From: Ascidia mentula
Lineage: Eukaryota; Chordata; Ascidiacea; Phlebobranchia; Ascidiidae
Direction of reading: 5' to 3'
Assembly (NCBI GenBank): GCA_947561715.1
Contig: OX387205.1
Span: 13,893,001 to 13,957,000, forward strand
Length of the DNA: 64,000 bases
Each line of letters begins with the position of its first letter. Within the stretch, counting starts at the first letter, position 1. Positions 36,763 to 47,592 of this stretch are shown here, piece by piece. The notes beneath the pieces were generated by a model, which saw only the letters and a program-made list of their open reading frames with translations, had not been told where the DNA came from and ran no database searches. Made by a program: the position numbers and the translations under genes.

Positions 36763-39700
36763 ATGGATTTTAAATTGCAATGGTTTGGTTTGATGGTCGT
36801 TGTGCTTTTGGGAATATTTGTGACTTGTTCTCGAGCAGGTAAGTGCATTAAGCGTACATACCGAGTACTGTTTAATTGAGGCACGTGATCGCCCATGTCA
36901 CCATATGTTTCCGAGCTTGAAATCATTGAGTCTCTGCTGTACCTTTCAAAATATTCGTGAAATTATTAAAGGTGGATTGAATTAGTTGAAGTGCGCAAAT
37001 CGGAGTAAATTTTGACCTTGCAAGTTGCGGGTTTTTGGCATCAATTTATTCAGTCCAAGTCGATGGTAAACTTGTTTGCACCATAGTTGAATACAGACGT
37101 AAATCCACGCATTATGGAAAACATTATGTCAACGTTAGAGTTTTGACAACAGCATTTTTCTGTAATTATTCGATACTTTTTAAATCATCCAAGGTTCTTA
37201 TTCTAAATAACATACGATTTAGGTCGCTTAGTGTGCACACTAGATACAGTCACTATAGCAATGGAATAAAATGCTGGTTATCTTATTAATACATTGTTGC
37301 ATTGTTTGTAGGAAAATGGAATGTCACATTTATATCAGGATATCCAGGCAATCAACGGGCGGTTGGAATTCCAAACATTACTCTGACATTAATCCTTGAA
37401 TACGACACGGTTGAAATAGCAAAAGTCTATATATACCACTTCCAGAACAGTTACCTCGCGTTCAATCTTTCCCACAATTACACAGGAACTTTGCCTTACG
37501 GCAAAATATCCAATGTGGCAACAGATAAAACTGTAGTGATTAAAACTCTCCTGTCTGGTGCGCGCCAAGGCAACATCAGTATTTCTGTGTGGTCAACAAA
37601 CACGTCGTTTGGTAACAAATACGATTCCCCAACTATCATAGTCACATGTAAGTAAAAAAATATATGAGAAAATGATAATGTCAAAGGTGTTAATTTGCGC
37701 AAAATCAACATGATTAAATTTGATTTGTAAAAAGTGAAATAATTCTGTTGAGAACAACACAAGTAAGTTGCGGAGGTTTCTTATCTCCAAATAATCAACA
37801 AATCAGAAACACAAGCCATTATGTAGACTTATAATAAACGAAGATGTAAATTTAAACAATCAATTTTAGATTGTCCAGAATTCACCAACTTGCAAACCCC
37901 AAAACAACTTCTCAATTCTGATCGAAAATTTGGAAGCAAGGCTACAGTTTCGTGCAAGAATTCAGTATTTGTTGAAAACTCGACCCTTATTTACCGAAGT
38001 GCAGTGGTTGAATGCGATGCCTTTGCGAAGTGGAATGACTCAAATCTGAGTTGTTACGAAGGTTATATGACAAACTTTTTGTCAAACTGCACAATTTTGT
38101 TTTCGTTTTTTCTGTTACCTTTTTATGTTAAGACACGGTTTTACGTAGCGTCTACAACACTACAGTTTTACGTACAAACAGTAACCTTTGCCAGCATAAA
38201 TTGTGCATATCTTGAAACCACAACACATACATCTGGAACATTGGTTTAAACGCACATTCATACAAGTTTTAAACCCAGGTCAGTTTGTTGACGTCAACAA
38301 CGCAGGTCAGAAGCAAACTTTAACGTACAACACACCGGTTTTATTTTACTGCGACCCGTTCAACCCGAACATGAATCAAATCAACTTGACCTTGGATGAC
38401 CAAGCTTTTTTCGGAAGCAAGGTCAGTCGTGTTAAAATCTTGGAATTAGTGTTAAATGGGGATTTTTGTGTTGTGCTCGGGAGCACCACATTGTTTGTGT
38501 AAGGCGATGACACAAAAGCTGGTATTGTACTCTTTCCTCGTGACCATAATATGTATATTCCAAAACAGCAGTGGTGTTAGTGGTATTTATGTACGGTTGA
38601 CACCAAGAGAGTTATCTACGGTTAAATTTATATTTGTGACGTAACAGTACGCGTGGGGCAACGTCACCCTGACCCCTTCCCACCACAACAGTCGTCTCAT
38701 TTGTAAACAGACATCAGCCAACCTCCACCAGTCGCAAAGCAAGTCGGTAATACTCGATGTTCAGTGTAAGTTGTGTCACAAGTTAAATAAAAAGATTTGG
38801 TCATGATGTGTTTTCTACATTATGTTGACATTGTGTTAAAAAATAAAAAGCACAAATTTAGTGTTTAAACTGATACGCCATTTTTCAATTGATGATGGCA
38901 TATGTTTTTGCCGAAACGTATTGTAAATACATGAAACATTTCAATGTTTTCTGCATTGTAGGTTAGTTTCTCCATGTATAAGTCACAAGTTAAGTAAGTC
39001 TTGGTCTTCAACATAAAGGAATTTGGAAGTGTTCGGCCGTTATTTATAAATCGTACGAATGCCAGTTTTTTAATAAGTATACGCGAAGCACAATTCAAAA
39101 TAGATTGGTTTCTGAATAACACAATCCTATTTATAAATATACAAACCCGAGAACCCGCGGCCAATTCACTCATTTTCAGGTGTTATCTTTAGATCCACCG
39201 CTCATTGATCCAAACACAACGGTTGATGCGGAAGTCACACTTGGAAAAAATGACTTTGTTGAATACAAATTTAAATCCAACCCACCTACGCCACCACAAG
39301 GAGCTGTCGTTGTTTACAAGGACGGTAAGAACCACTGGACAGCATGTTAAACACAATAAATGTCCACAATTGCGATTACTTGAATCAAATTCTCCCATTA
39401 AAAGTAGCAACTCCCACGTTTAAGTTTGAAATATTTCCGAGTGGTAGAATCATTAAGTTTACATACCTCAGCAAACGAGAAATGGTGGATATTCTACTGC
39501 ACAAGAAATTTACAAAATACAACACATGAAACGAATACTAGATTTGTTTTTCGAGAACAACCAATCAGGACTACAATAAGTAATGAAAGTTTTAACTTTT
39601 GCCTTTTTATTAGGAATCGCTGTGAAGAACATGTATTACTTCACCAACCAAACCGAAACCCAAGTTGTCCTTCATTTCAAAACAGTGAGTTTTGTCTGTG

Positions 39701-40920
39701 TTATGTAATTGACTTCCCCTCGTAATATACTACTATGTATTATTTCATTTACGCAGGTTACGAACTCAGATGATGGAAAATACTTTGTGGTCATTAATTC
39801 GGGCGACCCCTTTACCGTAACCGAAAGGGTGACGATTCGTGTCCGGTATGAAATTACCACCCTGTCTTTGATAAAAGTCTCTAAGCCCCTGTCCTTAATA
39901 TGAGTTTCTGACCCATTATTGTTGTTATGTAATGGGCGTTACGACGTTAGGACTGGATAGACAAAAATACATTACTTTTGTGTCAACTTGTATGCAACGG
40001 TTAACCCTAACCTTCTAAGGGTCAAGAACTCACCAGAATTGCATGTGGATTGTGCATCAATGGCTGTTATTATTCCACTTGGAATTTTGCTAGCGGTCGT
40101 TTCAGTGGTTGCAGTCGTCCTTGCAGTGAAATTGTGCAAGAACAAGCAGTTGGAAAGCATCAGCATTAACAGTAAGTATAGGTCGGTTTAGCTTTTAACT
40201 AATTATGGAAAGTATTCTTTTAGATTAGTACAAGTGTCAAAAAATGCACAGAAACATTACAATATTGATGCATATAGAAACACATGAACAAACCAGGACT
40301 ACAAACGTGTACAACAAAACACAGAAACAAGCCCCGGCCCAAAGAGCAACACCAGTCCAAACCTCAGCTCCAGCCCAAGTACCTGCAAGAGCTCAGAATC
40401 CCAACCGCCTCAGGTGAGTAAAACATTTGAGGTCAATTTTTATCTTATTTCATCGCAATAGGTAGTGAACTCTATAGTAAAAAACTATCATTTGTTTACT
40501 GGTGGTTAACCATTGCCTACTACAATATAATTCATGTTTACAATGTGGGTTTTTGAATTGTTTTGTATCACAAATGTGATATATGCACCAATATAAGATA
40601 AGATAGCAATACAGTCCTACTAAATCGACAGAACGAATTTCAAAATCTCGCTTCCGGTGAGGTTTGAACTTACGACCCGTACAACACTAGAATACGCTCT
40701 TCCCGTAAAAGGATAAATGGAGAAAATTTACCAAACCATGACACAAACGGAAAGTAAAGCTTTAAATTCAATTCACGACTTCCACGAACATTTCAGATCA
40801 CAAGTCCATCAACCGACAGGAAGGAATCATAACTACGCCAACCAAAAGGGACAAAAAACACACACCGAAGACTACATCGACATGCAACCAGAAGCACTGT
40901 ACGAATACTCTGGCCCATAA
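36763..40920 (+). CDS. Sushi/Ig-domain type I receptor, paralogue 1, complete
   Basis: Predicted cell-surface receptor. The eleven exons are 36763-36838, 37312-37647, 37870-38061, 38279-38421, 38648-38765, 39193-39324, 39614-39684, 39757-39845, 40020-40171, 40278-40413 and 40797-40920. They total 1569 nt, 522 residues. Residues 1-25 are a signal peptide. Residues 26-137 form a cysteine-free, N-glycosylation-rich domain of unknown family. Residues 138-201 are a full sushi/CCP domain (C139, C166, C186, W192, C199). Residues 202-288 are Ig-like (C226, W252, C268). Residues 289-385 are a second Ig-like region without cysteines. The span is about 400-422, with a 100-residue tail holding NVYN, NYAN (495), DYIDM (508-511) and LYEY. 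The domain exons are symmetric phase 1-1. It is followed by its paralogue, with about 1.07 kb between stop and next ATG. The structure is firm; an immune or allorecognition role is inferred. Confidence 0.85.
38885..38925 (+). repeat. Hammerhead-like stem-loop in receptor 1 intron
   Basis: In intron 5 the sequence reads TTGATGATGGCATATG, then TTTTTGCCGAAACGTATTG. This is the order TGATGA, stem (GGCA/TGCC), GAAACG. The first core base is T rather than C, and no clear pairing arm is seen on the 5' side, so it is probably a relic. Confidence 0.35.
40645..40720 (-). repeat. tRNA-derived SINE relic in receptor 1 intron 10
   Basis: On the minus strand, GGGTCGTAAGTTCAAACCTC resembles a tRNA T-arm/B-box (GTTCAAACC) before CACCGGAAGCGAG. 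The matching place in the paralogue's intron 10 (46015-46080) holds a homologous stretch, so the insertion is older than the duplication. No intact cloverleaf is present, so it is not a working tRNA. Confidence 0.4.
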
Positions 40921-41088
40921 CGATAATCACACCGACTTCAGAATGTAGCTTTGGATATAAGAACAAAAAAATATATTAAGTTTTGTTGGTGCGGCTCGAT
41001 TTAAATTCCATGCTTTTATGTTTTTGGTTGGTTGCTGGCCTAATTCACGCTGGGGTTTACTAACTTTCCATCAGAACTTTTATTGTTC

Positions 41089-41130
41089 AATAAATCCACA
41101 GTCATTTCTTACACACAAAGCTCTAATAAA
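41089..41130 (+). terminator. Poly(A) signals of receptor gene 1
   Basis: AATAAA occurs at 41089-41094 and again at 41125-41130, about 170-210 bases after the stop codon. Either could end the transcript. Confidence 0.55.
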
Positions 41131-41991
41131 GATGAAAACCATTATTATTTGTACTGTACATGTTTGTATTGTTGCTATATTTTCGTTCTTGTAATATTTA
41201 TGCGACACTTATGATAACCGCTTTGGTGTAATTATGATTGTATGAATTCACTGACCCTCAAATGGTGAAAACAAGTACAGTTTCTTACCACTAATTGGCG
41301 CAATAGAGCAAAGGCCTTTCACACGCCTTCTCTGTTGCAAAGATTCGTATATTTCTGTTGTAATTTTGTTTCAAAGATAATTGTAGCCAAATTAAGTCAC
41401 AATTTCTGGAAACGCCAAACCAGTTAATTTTATCCAAGACACGACCTTTATGCGATGATGAAACTAATTATGCCGGGTTGGGCAAAATTGCAAATAAAAA
41501 ACTAGCTGACGATAAAGTCTGTTGTATTGCAGGAACATTGCAATTCAGGTGCAGATGTTTTAATATAATATAATGTGATTCAGTGGTCGAGTAAATTACG
41601 TACATTTCAAAGCGTGCCTCAAATATCATTATCGTGGACGCGTAACCTATATTCCACATGATGTGATTGCGTTATTTATTAAGAGGGGCAAATTACAAAC
41701 AACTTTGGAACGAACAAATCTTCTGGCATATATTTTTTTTGTAACGAAACTATCTCACAAAATTGCAATAGACATTAACATACAGTCTGTCAGTCCTTTT
41801 GCATACAATAAACACCCACTGGTTATGCACAGCCATGGACACCTCTTCTGCAATGCATAATGATACAACACCTTATTGTTCTATCTGTGTGTGTGTAGGT
41901 GATACACAACAAGAGCTTGCCCTCCCTACCACTAAGTGTGCATTGTTCCTTTAAGTGGTTTGCTTGTGGTAGCTAGGTTTGAGTCGTGGTG
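41131..41991 (+). other. Intergenic spacer between the two receptor genes
   Basis: Short AT-rich spacer holding the promoter or outron of the second receptor gene. A pyrimidine/G-rich tract ends in lone acceptor-like TAG sites at 41972 and 41976, 15-19 bases before the ATG at 41992. I see no canonical TATA box close to it. No other gene. Confidence 0.4.
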
Positions 41992-44900
41992 ATGGGCTTT
42001 ACAAAACCCTTTTTGGTGGTTGCTGTACTGATGGGAGTATTGGTATCTTCCGCCGGTGCAGGTAAGTACAGGTTTACCGTGTATTTATTTGTTAAATTTT
42101 ACAAAGAACAACATGTAATCTTTGTTTAATCCTGTGCTTTGTGAATGTTTTATCTTTAAAAGCAAACTATTCAAGAAATTGTAGAAATGGGTGCCGCGTA
42201 GTTTAGCCACGCATATTGTACACAATGAAACCTCGCATATTGCGGGTAATGTCAGATGTAACGATATTTTCTAACTCAATGGCATTGTATTTGGCTAAAC
42301 TGACAAATCATATCCAAGTCAGTGACAACGCCTGGTTTCCTATATCTCGTTACTAGTTCCCAATACCACGTTAATCTCATAAAATGTTTGTAGATAAATG
42401 GGACGTTACATATGAGTCAGGATATTCAAGCAATCAACGAGCAGTGGGAATCCATAACATTACTATGGAACTAATCCTTAAATACGACACAGTGGAAGTA
42501 GTATTAGTTGAGGCACCCAAATGGTACCATTTGTACAGACAATTTAGCCTTGACGAAAATTTCACAACATTTTATCCTCACATGAAATTATCCAACGAAG
42601 CCGTCGAGAAAACTGCAATTATTAAAGTAGTTATGTTCAGAGTCATCCAGGGCAGTTACAGGATTACTTTAAGGTCGACAAACTCGTCGTTTGGTAACAG
42701 ATATGATTCTCCAATTATCTACGGAAAATGTAAGTCTTTTGTTCGTGTAAGTAAAATGTTAAATAAATCTATTAAAAGTCGTTTTGTCCAACGAAAGTCA
42801 AAGACCAGTAACCAGGGAATGATTAACCTTCTTGAAACTATAACCATACTTTCAGATTGTCCACAATTTACAAACCTACAAACAACAAAACAACTTCTCA
42901 TTTCTGATCGTCAATTTGGAAGCAAGGCTACAGTTTCGTGCAAGAATTCAGTATTTGTTGAAAACTCCGCGCACATGTACCGAAGTGCAGTGGTTGCATG
43001 CGATGCCTTTGCGAAGTGGAACGACTCAAACCTGAGTTGCTACGAAGGTTTTAGAGTTATTTGTCCTTTTTCTGATACGTTTTTATATTAAATCGTGGTT
43101 CGATGACAAAGCGTTTGGCGTTTTACTGAATAATTTAAGGTAAATCCTCATGAGCTTTTCGCACAGACAGGTCGTGATATTTTTATTTTCTCAATTCTAC
43201 ACAAGTTTTAAAACCCAGGTCAGTTCGTTGACATCAACAACGCAGGTCAGAAGCAAACTTTAATATACAACACACCGGTTCTATTTTACTGCGACCCGTT
43301 CAACCCGACCATGAACCAAATCAACTTGACCTTGGATAACCAAGTTTTCTTCGGCAGCAAGGTCAGTCGTGTTATGTATTTTAAAGAATTGTACAAAGGA
43401 TGTTAAACGCTGTACTGTGCTTGGTTATCCTCGTCGTAATGTTGAATAAGAGACAGAAACCGCTATTAAAAATTAACTGAGCGATGTTACCTGCGTATAT
43501 AGGAATTATATGCAAAGAGTTTTGCTATGTCATGGTTCAATTCCACCGAAACATTTTACATAATACAGAACAGCAGTGTAATCAATTGTATTTATCCCCG
43601 TATTGTAGTGGGCAGTGTGTAGGAGCAAAGTTTGTGGCGTAACAATATTTGTGACCTAACAGTACGCGTGGGGCAACGTCACCCTGACCCCTTCCCACCA
43701 CAACAGTCGTCTTACTTGTAAACAGACGTCAGTCAACCTCCACCAGTCGCAAAGCAAGTCGGTAATACTCGATGTTCAGTGTAAGTTGTGTCACAAGTTA
43801 AATATAAGGTGTTGGGCGTAACCACACTTTCACTTAACTACTGTAATTTCTGGGACTACAACAATTCGAAACGAATCTATATACGGTCACAATAAATCGA
43901 ATCTAAACATGAAAGTTTGTATTCTTGGCATCTCCTTAAATGTTAAACAAACGTTTATTTACATGAGATATCGAATCTAAAAATGGCGTATTTAATAAAC
44001 ACCAATGATGACTCACAACACAAACCCACTGGCATGCATATTACATGCAGATTGTCGTAGTATCATTGGACGTTGCATGGTGATGTGACAAGCAAAGGAT
44101 GCCGTTTGTGTGGGGACTGATTTAAATCATTTTTGAAGTGTTTTGCGTTTATTTTGCAGTTCCACCGCTCATTGATCCGAACACAACGGTTGATGCGGAA
44201 GTCACACTTGGCAAAACCGACTTCGTTGAATACAAATTTAAATCCAACCCACCCACGTCACCACAAGGATCTGTCTCCATTTACAATAAAGGTAACGTTA
44301 AGTTGCTGCAATTTCAATGCGAAACACCTACTATTATTATTGTTTGTTATCTTCATGAAAAGTTACTTATCCTTGCGTCACGACAAAAACGTTTTCTCCA
44401 ATAAATATACCATAAATAATATTACTACTGTTGCTGGCAGTCATGTTTTGTTGCTGCAATCGGTTCTTCTGGCAATATTGCAATATTTTGCCGAGTGTTA
44501 CTTGTAACCCTGGTCTCGATCCATGAGTAAAATATTTTACCAATATTTTAATGAAAACTAAACAGGACAAAATGAACCAAACATTTACAACAACTGTTTC
44601 CTTTTGTTTCAGGAATCGCTGTGAAGAACATGTATTATTTCAGCAATCAAACCGAAACCCAAGTTGTTCTTCATTTCAAAACAGTGAGTTCTTGTTGCTT
44701 GTTCAGGGAATTTTTCCTTAATTTTCCTTTAGTTAAGTCACCAACACCATTTAGTGAACTAAGTTTACTGACGAAACACAAGTATCTGTCGTAATGTATA
44801 TTAAAGTCACAGTATTTTTATTCCATAAACATTATAACACCTTTTATTTCGTGCAGGTTACGAATACAGATATTGGTGATTACTTGGTGGTTATTAATTC

Positions 44901-46516
44901 ATCTCACCCCTTTTACGAAATCAGTAGAGTTACAATACGTGTTCGGTAAGAACAACACCTATATGTCCTGCTGGCTGTTAGCGCGGAATTAATGTTTTCG
45001 CTAAAAGTACTAACATTTTGTCTCGTCGGAAAAATATAACTTTACAGTTCAAACTTAGATGCACCGACGATGGGCAAAGCAGTGTTCAAAACATATGCAC
45101 ATTTGCTTTGATTTTCCTACTCAAACTTGCAAATGTTTGAGGACACAGGATTTAATCAGTTGAATGTAAACGCGAACCGCTGGAGGCTGTTTTATTGTCA
45201 TTTTAGTGTTTCCCTTTTTTGGCAGTTTCGGCATTTTCTCTTTTTCATTTTAGTCTTGTGTCCACCTGCAATCTAACCTACGATGCAATAAGCCACAGAT
45301 ATAACAATAGCGTGGTGGTAGTGAATTATCTCAATGTGGTTTTAGGCAGAAGGAAATACCAGTAGAGTCATATGCGGATTATGCGCCAACCTTGACTCTT
45401 GTTATTCCGCTTGGAACTCTACTAGGGGTTTTTCTAGTGGTTGCCGTCGTTCTGGCTGTAAAATTGTACAAGAACAAACAGTCCGGAAAACTCAGTACAA
45501 ACAGTAAGTAATTGGGCTGATAAAGATTGAAAACAACTAAGAGAAATATGTGTTTTGTTCAAAGAAATTGACCTGGTAGAATAGTATAGTCTATTACGTT
45601 AGTCCAAAGCTCCAAAATGACACAAAACATTACGACCTTGCTGTGTTCAGAAACAAGTGGACCAAACTCAAATCATCAAAAGTCCAGAACAACAAACGTA
45701 TACAATGAAACACGGAAAGGAGCCCGAGTTCAAATCTCAACCCTATCCCCAGGCCCAACCCGAGCCCAAACCTTAGCCTCAGCCCAAGTAGCTGGGAGAT
45801 CTCAGAATCCCAACAGCCTCGAGTGAGTAAAACATTTGTGGTTATTATTATTTTTTTAAATGTATATTACTTTTGGCAACTATCGCAAACCATGATATTA
45901 CTTTTGCTTGTAAACTTAATACCCTGTGATGCGTTGAGACACATGATAAGGTGACACTGCTGCCTTAACAGTCTTAAAGTCCCATTCTCAATACGCCAAA
46001 ATGTTTTTTTTAAATTCTTGCTTCCGGTGAGATTCGAATTTACGACCCTGCCAGCTTTAGAACACGTAAGGGTAAATGGTGGAAATTTACAAAACCATGA
46101 CACACACCGTTAGTAAAGCTTTAAATTTAAATCATATCCAGACTTTCTCACGTCCACGTGTTTGGATCCCTAACAGTTGTTTGGCCATAGTGCGCTCCAC
46201 GTGGTTTGTCTCTGTTGATTGTTACCTTTGGTACCGAACGGATCGACGATTGACCGAAAGGTACCACAAAGTGGAAATCTGTTTACCTGCTAGTTTATAA
46301 GCTAGCCCTGTGCCACAGTCACCAGCTGTACCGATGAGACCTTACAGTTCGAAACAGTGCGTGTATACACCCTGTATGCAGCTCTCACGTGTTTGTTGTT
46401 TTAGGCAAACCCATGAACCTACAAGAAGGATCCACAGCTACGTTAATCCTGGACAAAGCATAGACACCGGAGATTACGTCGATATGCAACCGTCCTATGA
46501 ATACTTTGGCACTTAA
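41992..46516 (+). CDS. Sushi/Ig-domain type I receptor, paralogue 2, complete
   Basis: Tandem duplicate of the preceding gene. The eleven exons are 41992-42061, 42394-42729, 42856-43047, 43219-43361, 43663-43780, 44160-44291, 44613-44683, 44857-44945, 45346-45503, 45651-45822 and 46405-46516. They total 1593 nt, 530 residues. Exons 2-8 have exactly the same lengths as in paralogue 1 (336, 192, 143, 118, 132, 71, 89). Domain order is signal peptide, cysteine-free domain, sushi, Ig-like, cysteine-less Ig-like, span at about 400-422, tail of about 108 residues. Hand alignment gives about 50% identity in the N-terminal domain, 87% in the sushi domain and 92% in the first Ig domain. Tail motifs are NVYN, SYVNP (506-509, a YxN type), DYVDM (518-521, a YxxM type) and YEYF. 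The tail spacer is Pro/Ser/Gln-rich and longer than in paralogue 1. Intron 10 carries an extra inserted element. Confidence 0.86.
46015..46080 (-). repeat. tRNA-derived SINE relic in receptor 2 intron 10
   Basis: On the minus strand, GGGTCGTAAATTCGAATCTC (B-box-like ATTCGAATC) precedes CACCGGAAGCAAG. It is homologous in sequence and place to the relic in receptor 1 intron 10. Flanking shared sequence includes AAACCATGACACA. Confidence 0.4.
46155..46395 (+). mobile_element. Insertion in receptor 2 intron 10 with 10-bp target-site duplication
   Basis: CACGTGTTTG occurs at 46155-46164 and again at 46386-46395. The roughly 220 bases between are absent from the paralogue's otherwise alignable intron. 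This is what a target-site duplication around a recent insertion looks like. Inside, CACAAAGTGGAA is followed by GTCACCAGCTGTACCGATGA, a short stem and CGAAACAGTG, matching repeats at 17.2 and 62.7 kb. No coding capacity, so a short non-autonomous element. Confidence 0.55.
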
Positions 46517-46920
46517 CAATTATCTAACCGACTTTCGGAACCAAACTTGAAAGACACAAGGCATTCTCTTTAAATAGGGATGGTTTTTACAATGTAATTT
46601 GCCGTATACGCTTCGTCTGATTCTTTTTAATATAAAATTTAAACCTGTTTAAAAGCAAGTGCTTTGTATGGATTATTAATTGGGTGAAGGGCGATGTTTC
46701 CACATCCAACAAACATAAAAGAGAGTTTCAATGTAAGTCCCTAAAAGCTTAGTTAACTGTACGCGTTCTTTGATAGTCAACTGTACGCGTTCTTCAAAAT
46801 TTTCTTTTTCCTTTAAACTATTACTGTAGCACTGTATTATTTGTTTTCCCTTTTCTTTTTGTTTTCCCTTTTCGTCTCTGCACATTTATCACGTTTTCAG
46901 TGTAAAGAAACAGTTTTTTA

Positions 46921-46990
46921 CCACACCTGGGTTCGAACCCAGAATGTCCTGGTTGATGGGCAGGCGTTTGACCGATGTTGCCAACCGTAG
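46921..46990 (-). repeat. tRNA-derived SINE head or tRNA relic
   Basis: Read on the minus strand, GGCAACATCGGTCAAACGC resembles an A-box/D-arm, and CTGGGTTCGAACCCAGGTGT about 25 bases later is a perfect B-box/T-arm with its stem. Acceptor-stem pairing and an anticodon arm are not convincing, so a SINE head or decayed tRNA copy is more likely than a working tRNA gene. Confidence 0.45.
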
Positions 46991-47502
46991 TTTCCAAAAA
47001 TAATTTACCACCTTTACCGACCTCCAACGGCATAAAACAAGTAAAGTAATCTACCGCTAAATAGCGGCATGGAGCAATTTGAATTACGGGAAGTAATCAA
47101 CCGTGCAATCAGCATATGGTTTTCGAACCAAAAGTACGCCCATTGTGTCTGTGCTAGCACAAGATTTAGTTGCAGTGCTGACCGTACGCTTTGTAAGTGT
47201 TTTTGAAGATGCCAGGGTATAGTGTGTTTTCTTTGTGTCAAGTTTTTGTAATGTTATGACTGTTGGTTTGTTTTGTGAATCCATGATTCAAGCTTGTAGT
47301 CCGTGGCATTGATTATTTTGAATGATGTTTGGCAGCCTTGATATGATTTTGTATTCATTGTTTTAAAGTAGATTTGCTCAAAAGTTTCAAATAATTATAA
47401 CAACAAGCACTATTTGCATTGATTGTTTTCAAATGGATTAAATTTCCGGCAGTTTAGGCAACACATAAGCGTCAAGTTAAGTTTGTTTGAACCACAGACT
47501 GG

Positions 47503-47592
47503 CAGACAAACTAACACGAAATGCAGTCACTTTGAAACGCATGAAAACAGACAAACTAACACTTGATGCGGTCACTTTGAAACGCATTAAAT
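47503..47592. repeat. Two-copy 45-base tandem duplication
   Basis: CAGACAAACTAACAC starts at 47503 and again at 47548, and both copies continue to CACTTTGAAACGCAT with a few differences. Local tandem duplication with no visible function. Confidence 0.6.

Noticed and set aside
46921..46990. Functional tRNA gene
   Set aside because: The B-box is perfect, but the acceptor stem and anticodon arm are not; a SINE head or decayed copy fits better.
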